Shown here: positions 42,145 through 51,381 of the stretch, one piece after another | Layout: each line of letters starts with the position of its first letter | How positions within the stretch are numbered: position 1 is the first letter of the stretch | Assembly: GCA_016234495.1 (NCBI GenBank) | Contig: JACRBI010000034.1 | Location: 1 to 64,000 of the forward strand | Reading direction: 5' to 3' | Source of the DNA: Chloroflexota bacterium | GTDB taxonomy: Bacteria > Chloroflexota > Anaerolineae > Anaerolineales > Villigracilaceae | DNA length: 64,000 bases | Notes under the pieces: model-generated | What the model saw: the letters and a program-made list of their open reading frames with translations, nothing else | What the model was told of the DNA's origin: nothing | Databases searched by the model: none | Made by a program: the position numbers and the translations under genes

Positions 42145-43306
42145 ATAGATTCCCTTCCGGGTCTCCCAAAATATAAAAGTTATCAAATAGCGCCCCGCCC
42201 ACCCGCGATGATTTGCCAGTGATCAAATGCTGAATCTGCTCGCCACTCGCAAAATTTAACGCATAGATTTCTCCCGTAACTGAATTGAACCAAATCCGAT
42301 CAGCCTGAATCAGCGGGCGGCCAACCTGATTCAACGCGGACATATTTATGGCATATTCCCAAACCTGCTTGCCTGTTGACGAATCTAATGATTGAAAGTT
42401 TTCATCGCCAGAGCCAAATAATATTTTGCCATCCTTCATGGCAGGGAATTGCATCCAATAGCCGGGGCCAAATTGCCAGAGAAGTTTTCCGTCGTTCAGG
42501 CTGAGCGCATAAATAATTTCCGTTGCGGCTGAAAAAGCAACGACGTCGCCTTCGCTTTCAACCCAGCGGACCAACCCATCTTCGGATTTATACTCCCAAC
42601 GAATGGAGCCATCTGTCAAATTGACTGCATAAATGCGTGAAGCGACAGTTCCAGCAGGCTGCCCATCCACTTGGTAAGCCCCACCGCTGATGATCGTTTC
42701 GCCATTGACGACCGGCCGCCGCAGAATGTAATTGTCAGTGACGGACTCCCACACAGTCTCGCCGGTAAGCGAATCTAGGGCAAAGAGGGACGCCTGCCCA
42801 TCGAAGTCATTTGTCAGCCCAGAGCCTGCCAAAGTTGTTGGAGCATATACTCGGTCAGAGGTGACCGCGAGGCGGGATTGGACTTCCAGCCCCAGGTCAG
42901 CTGTCCATATTTGTTGACCAGTGAGTGTATCGAGGCATGTCACCTGCCCGCCTTCCATCCCGGCACAGACACGGGTTTCATCACCATTCACCGAAGAATC
43001 CCAAACTTTTGTTTGCGGTGAAAAAGTCCAAGCCGAGTCGCCTGAATCCGCACGGACAGCATGGATGACACCGTCGGCTGTTGCAGCGACGACAAAATCG
43101 CCGGCAATAAAAGGAGCGGTGTTCACTGCGCTTGAAAGTTGAGTTTCCCAAAAAGGCGCTGCGAACGCGGGCTCAGTCGGCTGCGCGGACGATACTTGAA
43201 CTTCAGCTTGTGGACTGGTCAAAGCCTCTGTTGCCGCTGCGGGAGTGCATGCCGCAAAAAATAACATTGCGATTAATAGCAGTATTTGAAATTTCTTCCT
43301 ATGCAT
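42125..43306 (-). CDS. PQQ-like beta-propeller lipoprotein 2
   Basis: This 393-residue paralogue of the 40984-42144 protein has lipobox AMLFFAACTP and blades such as IHAVRADSGDSAWTFSPQ, VTCLDTLTGQQIWTADLG, FALDSLTGETVWESVTD, YALSLNDGKLLWQFG and YALNFASGEQIQHLI. The ATG at 43306 has AAAGGAAAA directly upstream and is preferred over the one at 43324. The pair arose by tandem duplication. Its role in envelope assembly or as a scaffold for redox proteins cannot be fixed. Confidence 0.82.
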   Translation of the reverse strand: MHRKKFQILLLIAMLFFAACTPAAATEALTSPQAEVQVSSAQPTEPAFAAPFWETQLSSAVNTAPFIAGDFVVAATADGVIHAVRADSGDSAWTFSPQTKVWDSSVNGDETRVCAGMEGGQVTCLDTLTGQQIWTADLGLEVQSRLAVTSDRVYAPTTLAGSGLTNDFDGQASLFALDSLTGETVWESVTDNYILRRPVVNGETIISGGAYQVDGQPAGTVASRIYAVNLTDGSIRWEYKSEDGLVRWVESEGDVVAFSAATEIIYALSLNDGKLLWQFGPGYWMQFPAMKDGKILFGSGDENFQSLDSSTGKQVWEYAINMSALNQVGRPLIQADRIWFNSVTGEIYALNFASGEQIQHLITGKSSRVGGALFDNFYILGDPEGNLYAFTVQ

Positions 43307-43336
43307 CTTTTCCTTTGGCATCATGTAATGCCGCCC

Positions 43337-43810
43337 CTACCCTTTTTGATTCTCCGCGATTATTTTTAATATCTCCTCGCTATGGTTTGCAGGGCGGACA
43401 TTTTCAAAAACCTGTGTAATTCTCCCCTCAGGGCCGATCAAAAAGGTGGTTCGGAGCACACCTTCATACTCTTTACCCATGAACTTTTTCATTCCCCACA
43501 CTTCGTACATGTCGCAAACCTTGTGTCCAGCATCGGCTAATAGCGGAAAAGGCAATTGAAATTTGTTTTTGAATTTCACATGTGATTCAACATCGTCCGG
43601 GCTGACACCCAGAATGACAACGCCGGCTTTTTCGTAAGCGGAGTAGTCATCACGAAAATTGCAGGCTTCTTTTGTGCAGCCGGGCGTATCGTCTTTTGGG
43701 TAAAAATATAAAATTACATTGCTGCCGCGATAATCTGACAATTTTCGCAAGGTATTGGTATCGTCCGGCATTTCAAATTCAGGCGCAGGGATTCCAGACT
43801 GGATGCTCAT
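43337..43810 (-). CDS. bcp: Thioredoxin-dependent peroxiredoxin (Bcp/PrxQ)
   Basis: This 157-residue cytosolic peroxidase reduces H2O2 and organic hydroperoxides. The peroxidatic Cys is in YFYPKDDTPGCTKEACNFRD, with the resolving Cys five residues later (CTKEAC), the PrxQ pattern. It has the normal Bcp length. A RBS (GGAG) lies upstream. It stands alone, after the PQQ-propeller pair in the same direction. Confidence 0.93.
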   Translation of the reverse strand: MSIQSGIPAPEFEMPDDTNTLRKLSDYRGSNVILYFYPKDDTPGCTKEACNFRDDYSAYEKAGVVILGVSPDDVESHVKFKNKFQLPFPLLADAGHKVCDMYEVWGMKKFMGKEYEGVLRTTFLIGPEGRITQVFENVRPANHSEEILKIIAENQKG

Positions 43811-43953
43811 AAAAGGCTCTCCTTAAATTTAGATGACGACCATTATAATGGGCAAAGAAAAGATTAGCCCATGGTTGAATAGCAAAGTCACTTGACAAAA
43901 ATCTTTTTGGTACACGGATTACACAGACATCACGGAAAGTGCGAAAAAAAAGT

Positions 43954-44020
43954 AAAGATCCGTCCGCTCCATGAATACCGTGTATAAAGAATACGATCTT
44001 CCTGACCTTGCAATAGCCAT
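43954..44020 (-). repeat. 67-bp dispersed repeat, copy 2
   Basis: The reverse complement aligns without gaps to 6635-6701, with about ten mismatches by eye. A related TACACGGATTACACAGACATCACGG stretch lies alongside (about 43912-43936). It stands just upstream of tRNA-Leu. Confidence 0.75.
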
Positions 44021-44039
44021 AAATATTGCCATAAAAATC

Positions 44040-44068
44040 TTACCAATCCCAATATTAGGCAGTATAAT
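44040..44068 (+). promoter_or_regulatory. Promoter of tRNA-Leu
   Basis: TTACCA (44040-44045), a 17-nt spacer and consensus TATAAT (44063-44068), about 31 nt before the tRNA. Confidence 0.7.
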
Positions 44069-44099
44069 TCCGCCCGCTTAATGTGCAAGGATCGGATTT

Positions 44100-44181
44100 G
44101 GGGACGTGTTGGAATTGGCAGACAAGCATGACTTAGGATCATGTGCCGCAAGGCATGTGGGTTCGACTCCCACCGTCCTCA
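44100..44181 (+). tRNA. tRNA-Leu (anticodon TAG)
   Basis: The acceptor stem is GGGGACG/CGTCCTC. The anticodon stem CATGA/TCATG holds loop CTTAGGA (anticodon TAG). A long class-II variable arm (TGCCGCAAGGCA) and a T-loop GTTCGACTC follow. The discriminator is A and CCA is not encoded. Trigger factor begins 54 nt downstream with no terminator between them. Confidence 0.95.
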
Positions 44182-44235
44182 CTAAAATTTTATAAGGCTC
44201 GCACAGGTCTGCACCTTTTGAGTCTGGAGGAAACT

Positions 44236-45648
44236 TTGAATATCGAAAAGCAATATCAGGAAGACCATTCGGTAAAACTGATCGTGGAAATTGATCAGGA
44301 AAAAATGAACAACTACAAGCGCCGCGCCGCTACGAAGATTTCTTCAAAGAGCAAGGTTCCGGGGTTTCGCCCGGGCAAGGCGCCGTACGACATCATTGTC
44401 CGCACTTTTGGCGACGCCGCCATTACCGAGCAGGCGGTTGACCTGCTGATCGACGCGGAATATTCCAACATCCTGAAGGAAGCGGATGTGAATCCGGGCG
44501 CGTCTGGTTCGCTCGAATCCATTGACAGCCTTGAACCGCCGAAATTTGTTTTTAGCATACCTCTCGCCCCGCAAGTGGATCTCGGCGACTACCACTCGAT
44601 TCGTCTGCCGTACGAATGGGTTGCTCCTGAACAAAAAGATGTTGAGGCCGCTTTGGAAGAACTGCGCCAGATGTATGCCGCCACGGAAAATGTTGACCGC
44701 GCAATTGAAGTCGGCGATTATGTTTCGGTGGACGTAAAATCTGAAACCAGCGAACTTAATCGGACCGGGTTCGCAACTTTTGTCCGCAAAGAAGACCGCG
44801 ACACCGAGTGGCCATATAACGGCTTTGCCAAGGAACTTGTCGGTTTGAAGGCGGGCGAGAGCAAGATCATCAGCCATGACTTCCCTGAAGACTGGGAAGT
44901 GGAAGAACTCAAAGGCAAGAGTGTGGAAATGGAAACCACAGTCAAAACTGTGCGCGGCGTAATCCTGCCTGACCTCGATGATGAACTCGCCCAAAAAACG
45001 GGCGCCGGTGATACAGTGGATGCGCTCAAGGAAGCCGTGAAGAACGACGTTGAAAAACGTTCACAGGATGCTTACGACGATAAATATTTCGTAGACCTGA
45101 TCGAGAAAGTGAAGGAAGGCGCGACCATTAAATTCCACGCGCACACGCTTGAGCACGAAAGCGAGCATGTGCTCTCAGACCTCTCCAACCGCCTTGCGCA
45201 GCAAAGCATGAACCTCGAGACCTATTTCAAGATGCGCCAGACCACACGCGAAAAATTCCTTGAAGAAGAAGTAAATCCTGTCGCAAAGAAACGCCTTGAA
45301 CGCAGTTTAATCCTCGATGAAATTGTGCTGAAAGAAAAAATCCAGCTTGATAATGACGCGCTGGATGCTGAATACAACAACACGATCAACGGGCTTGCCA
45401 TGCAGGGAATGGATTTCTCCAAACTGCGTGGCGGCAAAAAAGGACAAAAGGAATTGAGCCAGGCTATCGCGATGGAATCCGCAAGCCGCGTGATGACCCG
45501 CAAGGCGCTCGACACGCTCAAGGCGATCGCCACGGGAGAATACAAACCCGTTGAAGAGGCAGGCGAAACGGCAGAAGCAGCCGACGAGGCAACGGAAGAG
45601 TCTGCTCCGGTTGAAGGTGAGCAGGACGCTTTGCGGCCCGCAGAGTAG
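44236..45648 (+). CDS. tig: Trigger factor
   Basis: This 470-residue ribosome-associated chaperone starts with TTG at 44236. A strong GGAGG sits 7 nt upstream, and the upstream frame overlaps the tRNA and is not credible. The ribosome-binding domain has the signature KVPGFRPGKAPYDIIVRTFG. The FKBP-type middle domain spans about 150-245 (VEVGDYV-like segment IEVGDYVSVDVKS). A helical C-terminal domain has an unusual acidic tail (about 430-470, EEAGETAEAADEATEE). It is followed by clpP, a common order in bacteria (tig-clpP-clpX), though clpX is not next here. Confidence 0.9.
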   Translation: MNIEKQYQEDHSVKLIVEIDQEKMNNYKRRAATKISSKSKVPGFRPGKAPYDIIVRTFGDAAITEQAVDLLIDAEYSNILKEADVNPGASGSLESIDSLEPPKFVFSIPLAPQVDLGDYHSIRLPYEWVAPEQKDVEAALEELRQMYAATENVDRAIEVGDYVSVDVKSETSELNRTGFATFVRKEDRDTEWPYNGFAKELVGLKAGESKIISHDFPEDWEVEELKGKSVEMETTVKTVRGVILPDLDDELAQKTGAGDTVDALKEAVKNDVEKRSQDAYDDKYFVDLIEKVKEGATIKFHAHTLEHESEHVLSDLSNRLAQQSMNLETYFKMRQTTREKFLEEEVNPVAKKRLERSLILDEIVLKEKIQLDNDALDAEYNNTINGLAMQGMDFSKLRGGKKGQKELSQAIAMESASRVMTRKALDTLKAIATGEYKPVEEAGETAEAADEATEESAPVEGEQDALRPAE

Positions 45649-45784
45649 ACTCTGTTTTTTGATGGCTGGCAGGCCTGGTCGGAGTCAGACCGCGGTTTTT
45701 CCTCCGCAACAACAATGCCTATCAAATTTTAATAAAATTCAAACATGCCTTGTGTAATATTGTCCCAACTCAAAGGAGACAAAT

Positions 45785-46396
45785 ATGATTCCAGATTATA
45801 AAAATGTAGTTCCGATGGTTGTTGAAAATACCGGCCGCGGTGAACGTGCTTACGACATTTACTCGCTTCTGCTTAAAGAGAGAATTATTTTTCTCGGCAC
45901 GCCGATCGACGATCAGGTTGCGAATGTAATCGTGGCGCAATTGCTGTTCCTAAACCACGAAGATCCTGACAAGGAAATTCGCATGTACATTAACTCGCCC
46001 GGCGGCGTCATCTACGCAGGGCTCGCGATCTATGACACAATGCAGATCATTTCGAATCCAATCAGCACTGTCGCTGTCGGCGTGACCGCATCCTTCGGGA
46101 CTGTGTTGTTGACTGCCGGTACGAAGGGCAGACGCTACGCCCTGCCGCATGCGACCATCCACATGCATCAGCCTCTCGGCGGTGCGCAAGGTCAGGCAAC
46201 GGATATAGCGATTCAAGCCAAGCAAATCATGCATTTGAAGTCACTGCTGAATGGCGTAATGGCCAGACATACAGGGCAGCCGCTCGAAGTCATCGAGCGC
46301 GACCTTGACCGCGATTATTATCTCGATGCCCAGCAAGCCGTGGAGTATGGTCTGGTGGACCAGATCATCGAGATGCCGGAAAAGATTGCCAAGTAG
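45785..46396 (+). CDS. clpP: ATP-dependent Clp protease proteolytic subunit
   Basis: This 203-residue serine peptidase forms the ClpP barrel. The catalytic Ser is in [15 protein letters not shown] (about residue 101, where many ClpP have AASMGA) and the His is in [17 protein letters not shown] (about 126). The Asp lies further on, near [10 protein letters not shown]. The INSPGG oxyanion-loop motif is intact. AAAGGAG lies 6-8 nt before the ATG. ClpX and ClpA are not in this window. Confidence 0.93.
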   Translation: MIPDYKNVVPMVVENTGRGERAYDIYSLLLKERIIFLGTPIDDQVANVIVAQLLFLNHEDPDKEIRMYINSPGGVIYAGLAIYDTMQIISNPISTVAVGVTASFGTVLLTAGTKGRRYALPHATIHMHQPLGGAQGQATDIAIQAKQIMHLKSLLNGVMARHTGQPLEVIERDLDRDYYLDAQQAVEYGLVDQIIEMPEKIAK

Positions 46397-46423
46397 TCAG
46401 TGAGCAGTTTTCAGAAATCAATC

Positions 46424-46453
46424 AAGACCTCGGGAAGAATCTTCCGAGGTCTT
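46424..46453 (+). terminator. Hairpin after clpP
   Basis: AAGACCTCGGGAAG pairs with CTTCCGAGGTCTT over about 13 bp with one bulged G and an AAT loop. There is no long T-run, and a TATAAT (46459-46464) follows at once. It therefore separates clpP from the promoter of the HAD gene. Confidence 0.65.
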
Positions 46454-46507
46454 ACACTTATAATAGGGCAAGCAATCCCAATTCTAAAATCGGAAGTCGT
46501 AAATTAT

Positions 46508-47293
46508 ATGATCCCTTCAAACATCAAAGCGCTTATCCTTGACATGGACGGCGTGGTCTGGAAAGGCGACGCGCCTATTGGCGACCTCGCAGCCACGTTT
46601 CAACGCATCCGCGAGCGCGGGTTGAAATTTGTGTTCGCAACCAATAATGGAACCAAGACCCCGGAAGAGTACCAGAAAAAACTGGCTGACCTTGGTGTGA
46701 AGATCGAAGCCTATCAAGTTGTCACCTCGGCTCTGGGAGTGGCCTTCATGCTCTCGCGCAAATTCCCACGCGGGACGAAGGTTTTCATGATCGGTGAAGA
46801 CGGCATCCGCGTGGCGTTGGAGGAAAAAGGATTTCAAATCCTATCCACCGAGGATGCTCCACAAGCGCAGGTTTTTGTGATGGGAATTGACCGCACGATT
46901 AACTTCATGAAAGTTGCCGAAGCGACATTGCTTGTGCGCGCCGGAGTCCCTTTTTATACAACCAACACCGACAAGACCTTCCCCACCCCGCGCGGAGAAA
47001 TCCCCGGATCGGGCTCGTGGCTGTCGGTCATTACATCTGCGACAGGTGTGGAGCCGATCGTGGCAGGCAAGCCTTTTCCGTATTTAATGGAACTCTCGCT
47101 TGAAAGACTCGGCACAAAAAAAAATGAAACCCTTATTGTCGGCGACAGGCTCGAAACAGACATCGCCGCAGGTCAGGCTGTAGGATGTCCAACCGCGCTG
47201 GTGTTGAGCGGAGTCTCGTCAAAGGCGCAAGCTGCTGCCTGGCAGCCCAAAATGAATATTGTCGCGGAGAGTCTTTCCGATCTGGTGAAATAA
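46508..47293 (+). CDS. HAD-IIA family phosphatase (NagD-like)
   Basis: This 261-residue hydrolase has HAD motif I in ALILDMDGVVWKGD, motif II in FVFATNNGTK, the C2a cap domain (about 80-170) and motif III/IV in AGKPFPYL and TLIVGDRLETDIAAGQAVGC. The family includes phosphoglycolate and nucleotide phosphatases. The substrate is not inferable. A TATAAT at 46459-46464 gives a leader of about 40 nt. The upstream extension to 46400 runs through the terminator and is rejected. Confidence 0.87.
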   Translation: MIPSNIKALILDMDGVVWKGDAPIGDLAATFQRIRERGLKFVFATNNGTKTPEEYQKKLADLGVKIEAYQVVTSALGVAFMLSRKFPRGTKVFMIGEDGIRVALEEKGFQILSTEDAPQAQVFVMGIDRTINFMKVAEATLLVRAGVPFYTTNTDKTFPTPRGEIPGSGSWLSVITSATGVEPIVAGKPFPYLMELSLERLGTKKNETLIVGDRLETDIAAGQAVGCPTALVLSGVSSKAQAAAWQPKMNIVAESLSDLVK

Positions 47294-47302
47294 GAGCGCA
47301 GC

Positions 47303-49543
47303 CTACTCCGCCATAATAGACATGAACGCCTCCACCACTCGCGGGTCGAAGTGCTTGCCCGACTGGGCGCGGATATATTCCTGCGTCTTTCCATGCGGCC
47401 AGGCTTCCTTATACGGGCGTTCAGACATCAACGCATCCCAAACATCTACAACTGCAAAGATCCGCGCAGCCAGCGGAATTTGTTCGCCCTTCAAGCCGCG
47501 CGGGTAGCCAGTGCCGTCCCATTTTTCATGGTGTGAAAAGGGGATATCCAACGCGCGGCTTAAAAATGGAATGGAAGAAAGCAGGTTCACCGCGTTTTGT
47601 GGATGTCGGTAAATGATCGCCCATTCGTCACTGGTCAGCGGGCCGCGCTTTTTCAAAATGCTGTCCGGGATGCCCATTTTTCCAATATCGTGCAGCAATG
47701 AGCCGCGCCAGATGTGAGTTAATTCCTCGTCCGGCAATCCCATGAAACTAGCGAGAATCAATGTCGTTTCAGAGACGCGTTTGGTGTGCCCTTCGGTATC
47801 TTCGTCGCGCAAGTCAAGCGCCTTGGACCAGCCTTCAAGCGTCGTGTCGTAGGCTGCAATGAGTTCAGCGTTCGCATGTTGGATTTCATCTTGAAAGTGA
47901 GCAGATTCGATCAAACGGGCGAGGGTGTTCGCAACCGTTCCAAGGTATTCAATCTCGCGCTCATCGCGGATATGCCCTTCGGCAAGATAAAGAACCAGCA
48001 CTCCGAGCAGTTTTCTCCTTAACAGGATCGGCACATTATAGTGACCGTGAGGTTCCATCCCGTCGTAGTGGATTTCATGACGCGGATCAATCCCGGCTGA
48101 AAACTGAATCTCCCCACTTTGAATTGCGCGGCCACATAGGCAGACTCCGGGCTTAATGTGAGCGCAGGCCAATTGAAGCGGAGCGGGTAAATTACGATGC
48201 ACTTTCATGGTCAGTTCATTCGAGCCTTCGTCAACAAGGAACACCGCGCCTTTGGGTAAGGTCGGCAGCCAGGGTGTGGAAAGAATCACATCCAGCGCGC
48301 GTGTTAACTGGTGTTCCAGCGGGTCATTTTGAAGCCCGATCTTGAGCAGTTCGTTGATAATCGCCTGAATCTGATAACTTCGCACCGCTTCAAATTCCGC
48401 GCTTTTGACGGCTTCTATCAAATTAACAGTATCAATCGCGATCGCGGCCTGCCGCGCAAGGTCGCTTAAAGTTTTTATATCATTCTGGTCGTAATCACGA
48501 AGGCGGCCTTGAGAAGTGTAACAGCCTAGAACACCGATGAGCCTTTCCGAGAGGAAGATGGGGACATCAATAGTGCTTCCCCATACGCCATACGGAAGGG
48601 ACGCGGCGCGGCCCTCCCAATGATCATAATCTTTAACGACCATCGGCTGGCCGCTTATCAGGATCTTTCCGGCCATGCCTTCGCCGCTTTTTAATTTTGT
48701 GTTGATATATTTTTGGGGCTCACCACATGCGCCGACCAATGTCAGCGCTTTGCCGTCTGGGTCAACAAGGTAAATCGAACCTCCATCAGCTTCCAGCAGC
48801 GAAGTTGCGCGGCTGACAATAGTGTCCAGCAAGTTATCCCGCTCCCTGTGGGAGATAATGTCAAAGGCGATCTCATGAAGGGAAGTGAGATGTTCTGTCT
48901 GTTTACTAACAGAGGCAAGGCTGCGGTCAAGACTGCGGACAAGGTAGGTTGTAGAATAGATAACGGCAACACTAAGCAGGGCGAAGACCAAGACCCGCAC
49001 CATCCACGAGGCCAGGTTCGCCGAGTTCGCCTGCAATTCGGGTTCAACAGCCAGTTTTCCCAAAACGAACAATCCAGCCACAATCACGATGATCACAAAC
49101 CCGGAGGCTTGAAAAACCACCGCCTGCCGTAAATTGAAAAGTACCGCGGCTAAAATAATGGACGCAAAAATAAAGAGCAGGCCGTCGCTGCTCAACCCTC
49201 CAAGCAGAAGGTCTGCCAGCCCCACAATGCCGAGCAACAACAGCAGGCTGCCCGCCCGAAATGGAAAGCCAAGCCTGCGGGCAAATGTGACGAGCGCCCC
49301 CAAGATATAAACTACAACGTAAACAGCTACAAGGCTCGCCGTCTGGCGGTACGATAACCCCTGATAATAATCCTGAATAGCATTAACAATCCCCAATATT
49401 AATACCGGTGTCATGAAAATGAAAATCCCCCGCAAAATATTGTCTAATACATTTTGACGCCAAATTGCAAGAGAACTCAGGCCGTTGGTGATGTCAGATG
49501 CATGGTGTGACGAGCCCCCAGTTTGATTGGCTTTACGCGCCAT
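47303..49543 (-). CDS. Membrane GAF-GAF-HD-GYP protein (c-di-GMP phosphodiesterase type)
   Basis: This 746-residue sensor has about seven N-terminal membrane helices (about 35-205). GAF 1 (about 220-370) is followed by a coupling helix and GAF 2 (about 390-535, with a VCLCGRAIQSG loop). The HD-GYP domain (about 560-740) has GHTKRVSETTLILASFMG, LLHDIGKMGIPDSILKKRG, HPQNAVNLL, HHEKWDGTGYPRGLKGEQIP and ARIFAVVDVWDALMSERPYK. All HD and GYP metal motifs are intact, so active c-di-GMP hydrolysis is expected. The input signal is unknown. The gene converges on the HAD phosphatase. Confidence 0.9.
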   Translation of the reverse strand: MARKANQTGGSSHHASDITNGLSSLAIWRQNVLDNILRGIFIFMTPVLILGIVNAIQDYYQGLSYRQTASLVAVYVVVYILGALVTFARRLGFPFRAGSLLLLLGIVGLADLLLGGLSSDGLLFIFASIILAAVLFNLRQAVVFQASGFVIIVIVAGLFVLGKLAVEPELQANSANLASWMVRVLVFALLSVAVIYSTTYLVRSLDRSLASVSKQTEHLTSLHEIAFDIISHRERDNLLDTIVSRATSLLEADGGSIYLVDPDGKALTLVGACGEPQKYINTKLKSGEGMAGKILISGQPMVVKDYDHWEGRAASLPYGVWGSTIDVPIFLSERLIGVLGCYTSQGRLRDYDQNDIKTLSDLARQAAIAIDTVNLIEAVKSAEFEAVRSYQIQAIINELLKIGLQNDPLEHQLTRALDVILSTPWLPTLPKGAVFLVDEGSNELTMKVHRNLPAPLQLACAHIKPGVCLCGRAIQSGEIQFSAGIDPRHEIHYDGMEPHGHYNVPILLRRKLLGVLVLYLAEGHIRDEREIEYLGTVANTLARLIESAHFQDEIQHANAELIAAYDTTLEGWSKALDLRDEDTEGHTKRVSETTLILASFMGLPDEELTHIWRGSLLHDIGKMGIPDSILKKRGPLTSDEWAIIYRHPQNAVNLLSSIPFLSRALDIPFSHHEKWDGTGYPRGLKGEQIPLAARIFAVVDVWDALMSERPYKEAWPHGKTQEYIRAQSGKHFDPRVVEAFMSIMAE

Positions 49544-49669
49544 AGATTACCTCTGGGAATATTACATGGCACGCAAAACTCCGCCGCCTGTAATTTTTTA
49601 TTCACGCGACGCTCATTTTACTCTCAAACGTAAAACTCTGCTCTTCAAGATTTACCTCGCCCAGTCTGG

Positions 49670-49684
49670 TATCATATCTGCATG
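49670..49684 (+). promoter_or_regulatory. -10 box 6 nt before rlmN ATG (leaderless)
   Basis: TATCAT (49670-49675), then six bases, then the ATG at 49682. No Shine-Dalgarno is present. Confidence 0.45.
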
Positions 49685-50737
49685 CATATCTACGATCTAA
49701 CCCTCTCCTCCCTGATAAACATGCTCCAGCAGTGGAACGAACCTGCCTATCGCGCCAAACAAATCTGGCAGGGACTGTACCAGCATTTGTATTCATCGCC
49801 GGAACAGTTCACCAATCTGCCGGGCGCTTTGCGAGAGAAACTCGCAGAACGGCTGAACTTCTCCCCTCTCAAGGTGAAGCTATTTCTAGATTCATCAGAC
49901 AAGCAAACACGAAAGACTCTCTTTGAGCTGCATGACGGTCACCTAATTGAAGCAGTGCTGATGCGCTATGATCCAAACACCAATTCAGGCAAAGGCCGCC
50001 GCACACTTTGCATCTCCACACAGGCCGGCTGCGCCATGGGATGCGTCTTCTGCGCGACAGGTCAAATGGGATTCAGCCGCCACCTCACCAGCGGCGAGAT
50101 CGTGGCGCAGGTGATGTATTATGCGCAGGCTCTCAAGGTAGAAGACCTCGCCGTGACAAACATCGTCTTCATGGGCATGGGCGAACCATTCCATAATTAC
50201 GAAAACTCGATGGCCGCCATTGACACGCTCAATGATCCCGATGGATATAACTTCGGTGCGCGGCGCTTCACCATTTCCACGGTGGGACTTGTCCCCCAGA
50301 TCAAAAAGTTTGCAGATGAAAAACGACAGGTCAACCTCGCCATTTCCCTGCACGCGGCGGATGATACGGAGCGGCTGGCGATCATGCCTGTCAATAAGCG
50401 CTACAAGATTGATGAAGTCATTAATGCCTGTAAATATTATGTCGAAAAAACGCATCGGCGCGTGACCTTTGAGTGGGCGCTGATTAGTGGCGTGAACGAC
50501 TCCCCGGAAGTGGCACGCAAACTTGCGTCCCGGCTCAAGGGATTGCTATGCCATGTCAACGCGATACCGCTCAACCCGACAGAAGGCTACCAGGGCCAGG
50601 CGACAGACCGTCAGCGGGCGATGGTGTTCAAAGAAACGCTGGAGCAGGCCGGGATCGAGTGTACGATCCGTATGCGGCGAGGAATAGATATTGCCGCAGG
50701 CTGTGGTCAACTTGCCGGGCAGGATTCACCTGCCTAA
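49682..50737 (+). CDS. rlmN: 23S rRNA A2503 / tRNA A37 C2-methyltransferase RlmN
   Basis: This 351-residue radical-SAM methyltransferase has its cluster-binding cysteines in AGCAMGCVFCATGQMGF (CxxxCxxC, about residue 115-125). The SAM-binding motifs are NIVFMGMGEPFHNYEN and FTISTVGLVPQ. The C-terminal resolving cysteine is in GIECTIRMRRGIDIAAGCGQ. The N-terminal domain (EPAYRAKQIWQGLYQHLYSS) binds RNA. The length is normal. Translation may start without a leader. It is followed by the ECF sigma gene. Confidence 0.95.
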   Translation: MHIYDLTLSSLINMLQQWNEPAYRAKQIWQGLYQHLYSSPEQFTNLPGALREKLAERLNFSPLKVKLFLDSSDKQTRKTLFELHDGHLIEAVLMRYDPNTNSGKGRRTLCISTQAGCAMGCVFCATGQMGFSRHLTSGEIVAQVMYYAQALKVEDLAVTNIVFMGMGEPFHNYENSMAAIDTLNDPDGYNFGARRFTISTVGLVPQIKKFADEKRQVNLAISLHAADDTERLAIMPVNKRYKIDEVINACKYYVEKTHRRVTFEWALISGVNDSPEVARKLASRLKGLLCHVNAIPLNPTEGYQGQATDRQRAMVFKETLEQAGIECTIRMRRGIDIAAGCGQLAGQDSPA

Positions 50738-50808
50738 AGAAATTCCGTATTGGCTACGCGTTGATAAAAACTCCCGTGAAGGTTTTCAACCTGACAAGCG
50801 TTAATGAT

Positions 50809-51381
50809 ATGAAAAGCATGAACAGCGAAGAGCCGTCGCGCCTCATTTCAGATTGCCTCGCCGGTGATGAACGGGCAATTGACATGTTGGTTCGCCGCTA
50901 CGAGGCAGATGTGTTCAGGCTGGCATATTCCATCGTCGAAGATGCGAGTGATGCCAGTGAGGCTACCCAGGAAACCTTTATTGCTGTGCTAAAAGCGCTG
51001 AAAACTTATCAGGAAAAGACCTCCTTCAAAGCCTGGTTGTACACCATAACGCTGAACGTCAGCCGCAGTCACTTGCGAAAAAGAAAAATACTGGAACGGT
51101 TACGAACGACGATTACGTCCATCTTTCTGGTCGACTCGCAAACGCAAAATTTGCCAGAGGACACGATCATACAAAACGAGACCGAGTCGGCTATTTGGAA
51201 TTCGCTCAACAAATTGGATGAAAGGCATAAAATCGTTGTCGTGCTCAGATATTTTCACGATTTGTCGGTTGCGGAAATTTCTGAAATACTCTCGGTCAAT
51301 GAAGGGACGATTCATTCCCGACTGCACACGGCACGTGAAAAGCTAAGGAACACGTTATCGTATTTGCATCATGGAGAATAA
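50809..51381 (+). CDS. ECF-type RNA polymerase sigma factor
   Basis: This 190-residue sigma factor has region 2 (LVRRYEADVFRLAYSIVEDA, EATQETFIAVLKALKTY, SFKAWLYTITLNVSRSHLRK) and region 4 (LNKLDERHKIVVVLRYFHDL, SVAEISEILSVNEGTIHSRL). Regions 1 and 3 are absent. The start is the ATG at 50809, or the one 9 nt on. Neither has a strong RBS. The long upstream frame overlaps rlmN and is rejected. The stop overlaps the next gene, a zinc-finger anti-sigma, by 11 nt, so this is a sigma/anti-sigma pair responding to an envelope cue. Confidence 0.92.
   Translation: MKSMNSEEPSRLISDCLAGDERAIDMLVRRYEADVFRLAYSIVEDASDASEATQETFIAVLKALKTYQEKTSFKAWLYTITLNVSRSHLRKRKILERLRTTITSIFLVDSQTQNLPEDTIIQNETESAIWNSLNKLDERHKIVVVLRYFHDLSVAEISEILSVNEGTIHSRLHTAREKLRNTLSYLHHGE

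Noticed and set aside
43912-43936. Direct-repeat-like TACACGGATTACACAG words as a possible origin or iteron
   Set aside because: Only one or two imperfect units are present, which better fits a common intergenic repeat.
44143-44235. N-terminal extension of trigger factor
   Set aside because: It starts inside tRNA-Leu. The GGAGG-TTG at 44236 gives the normal N-terminus.
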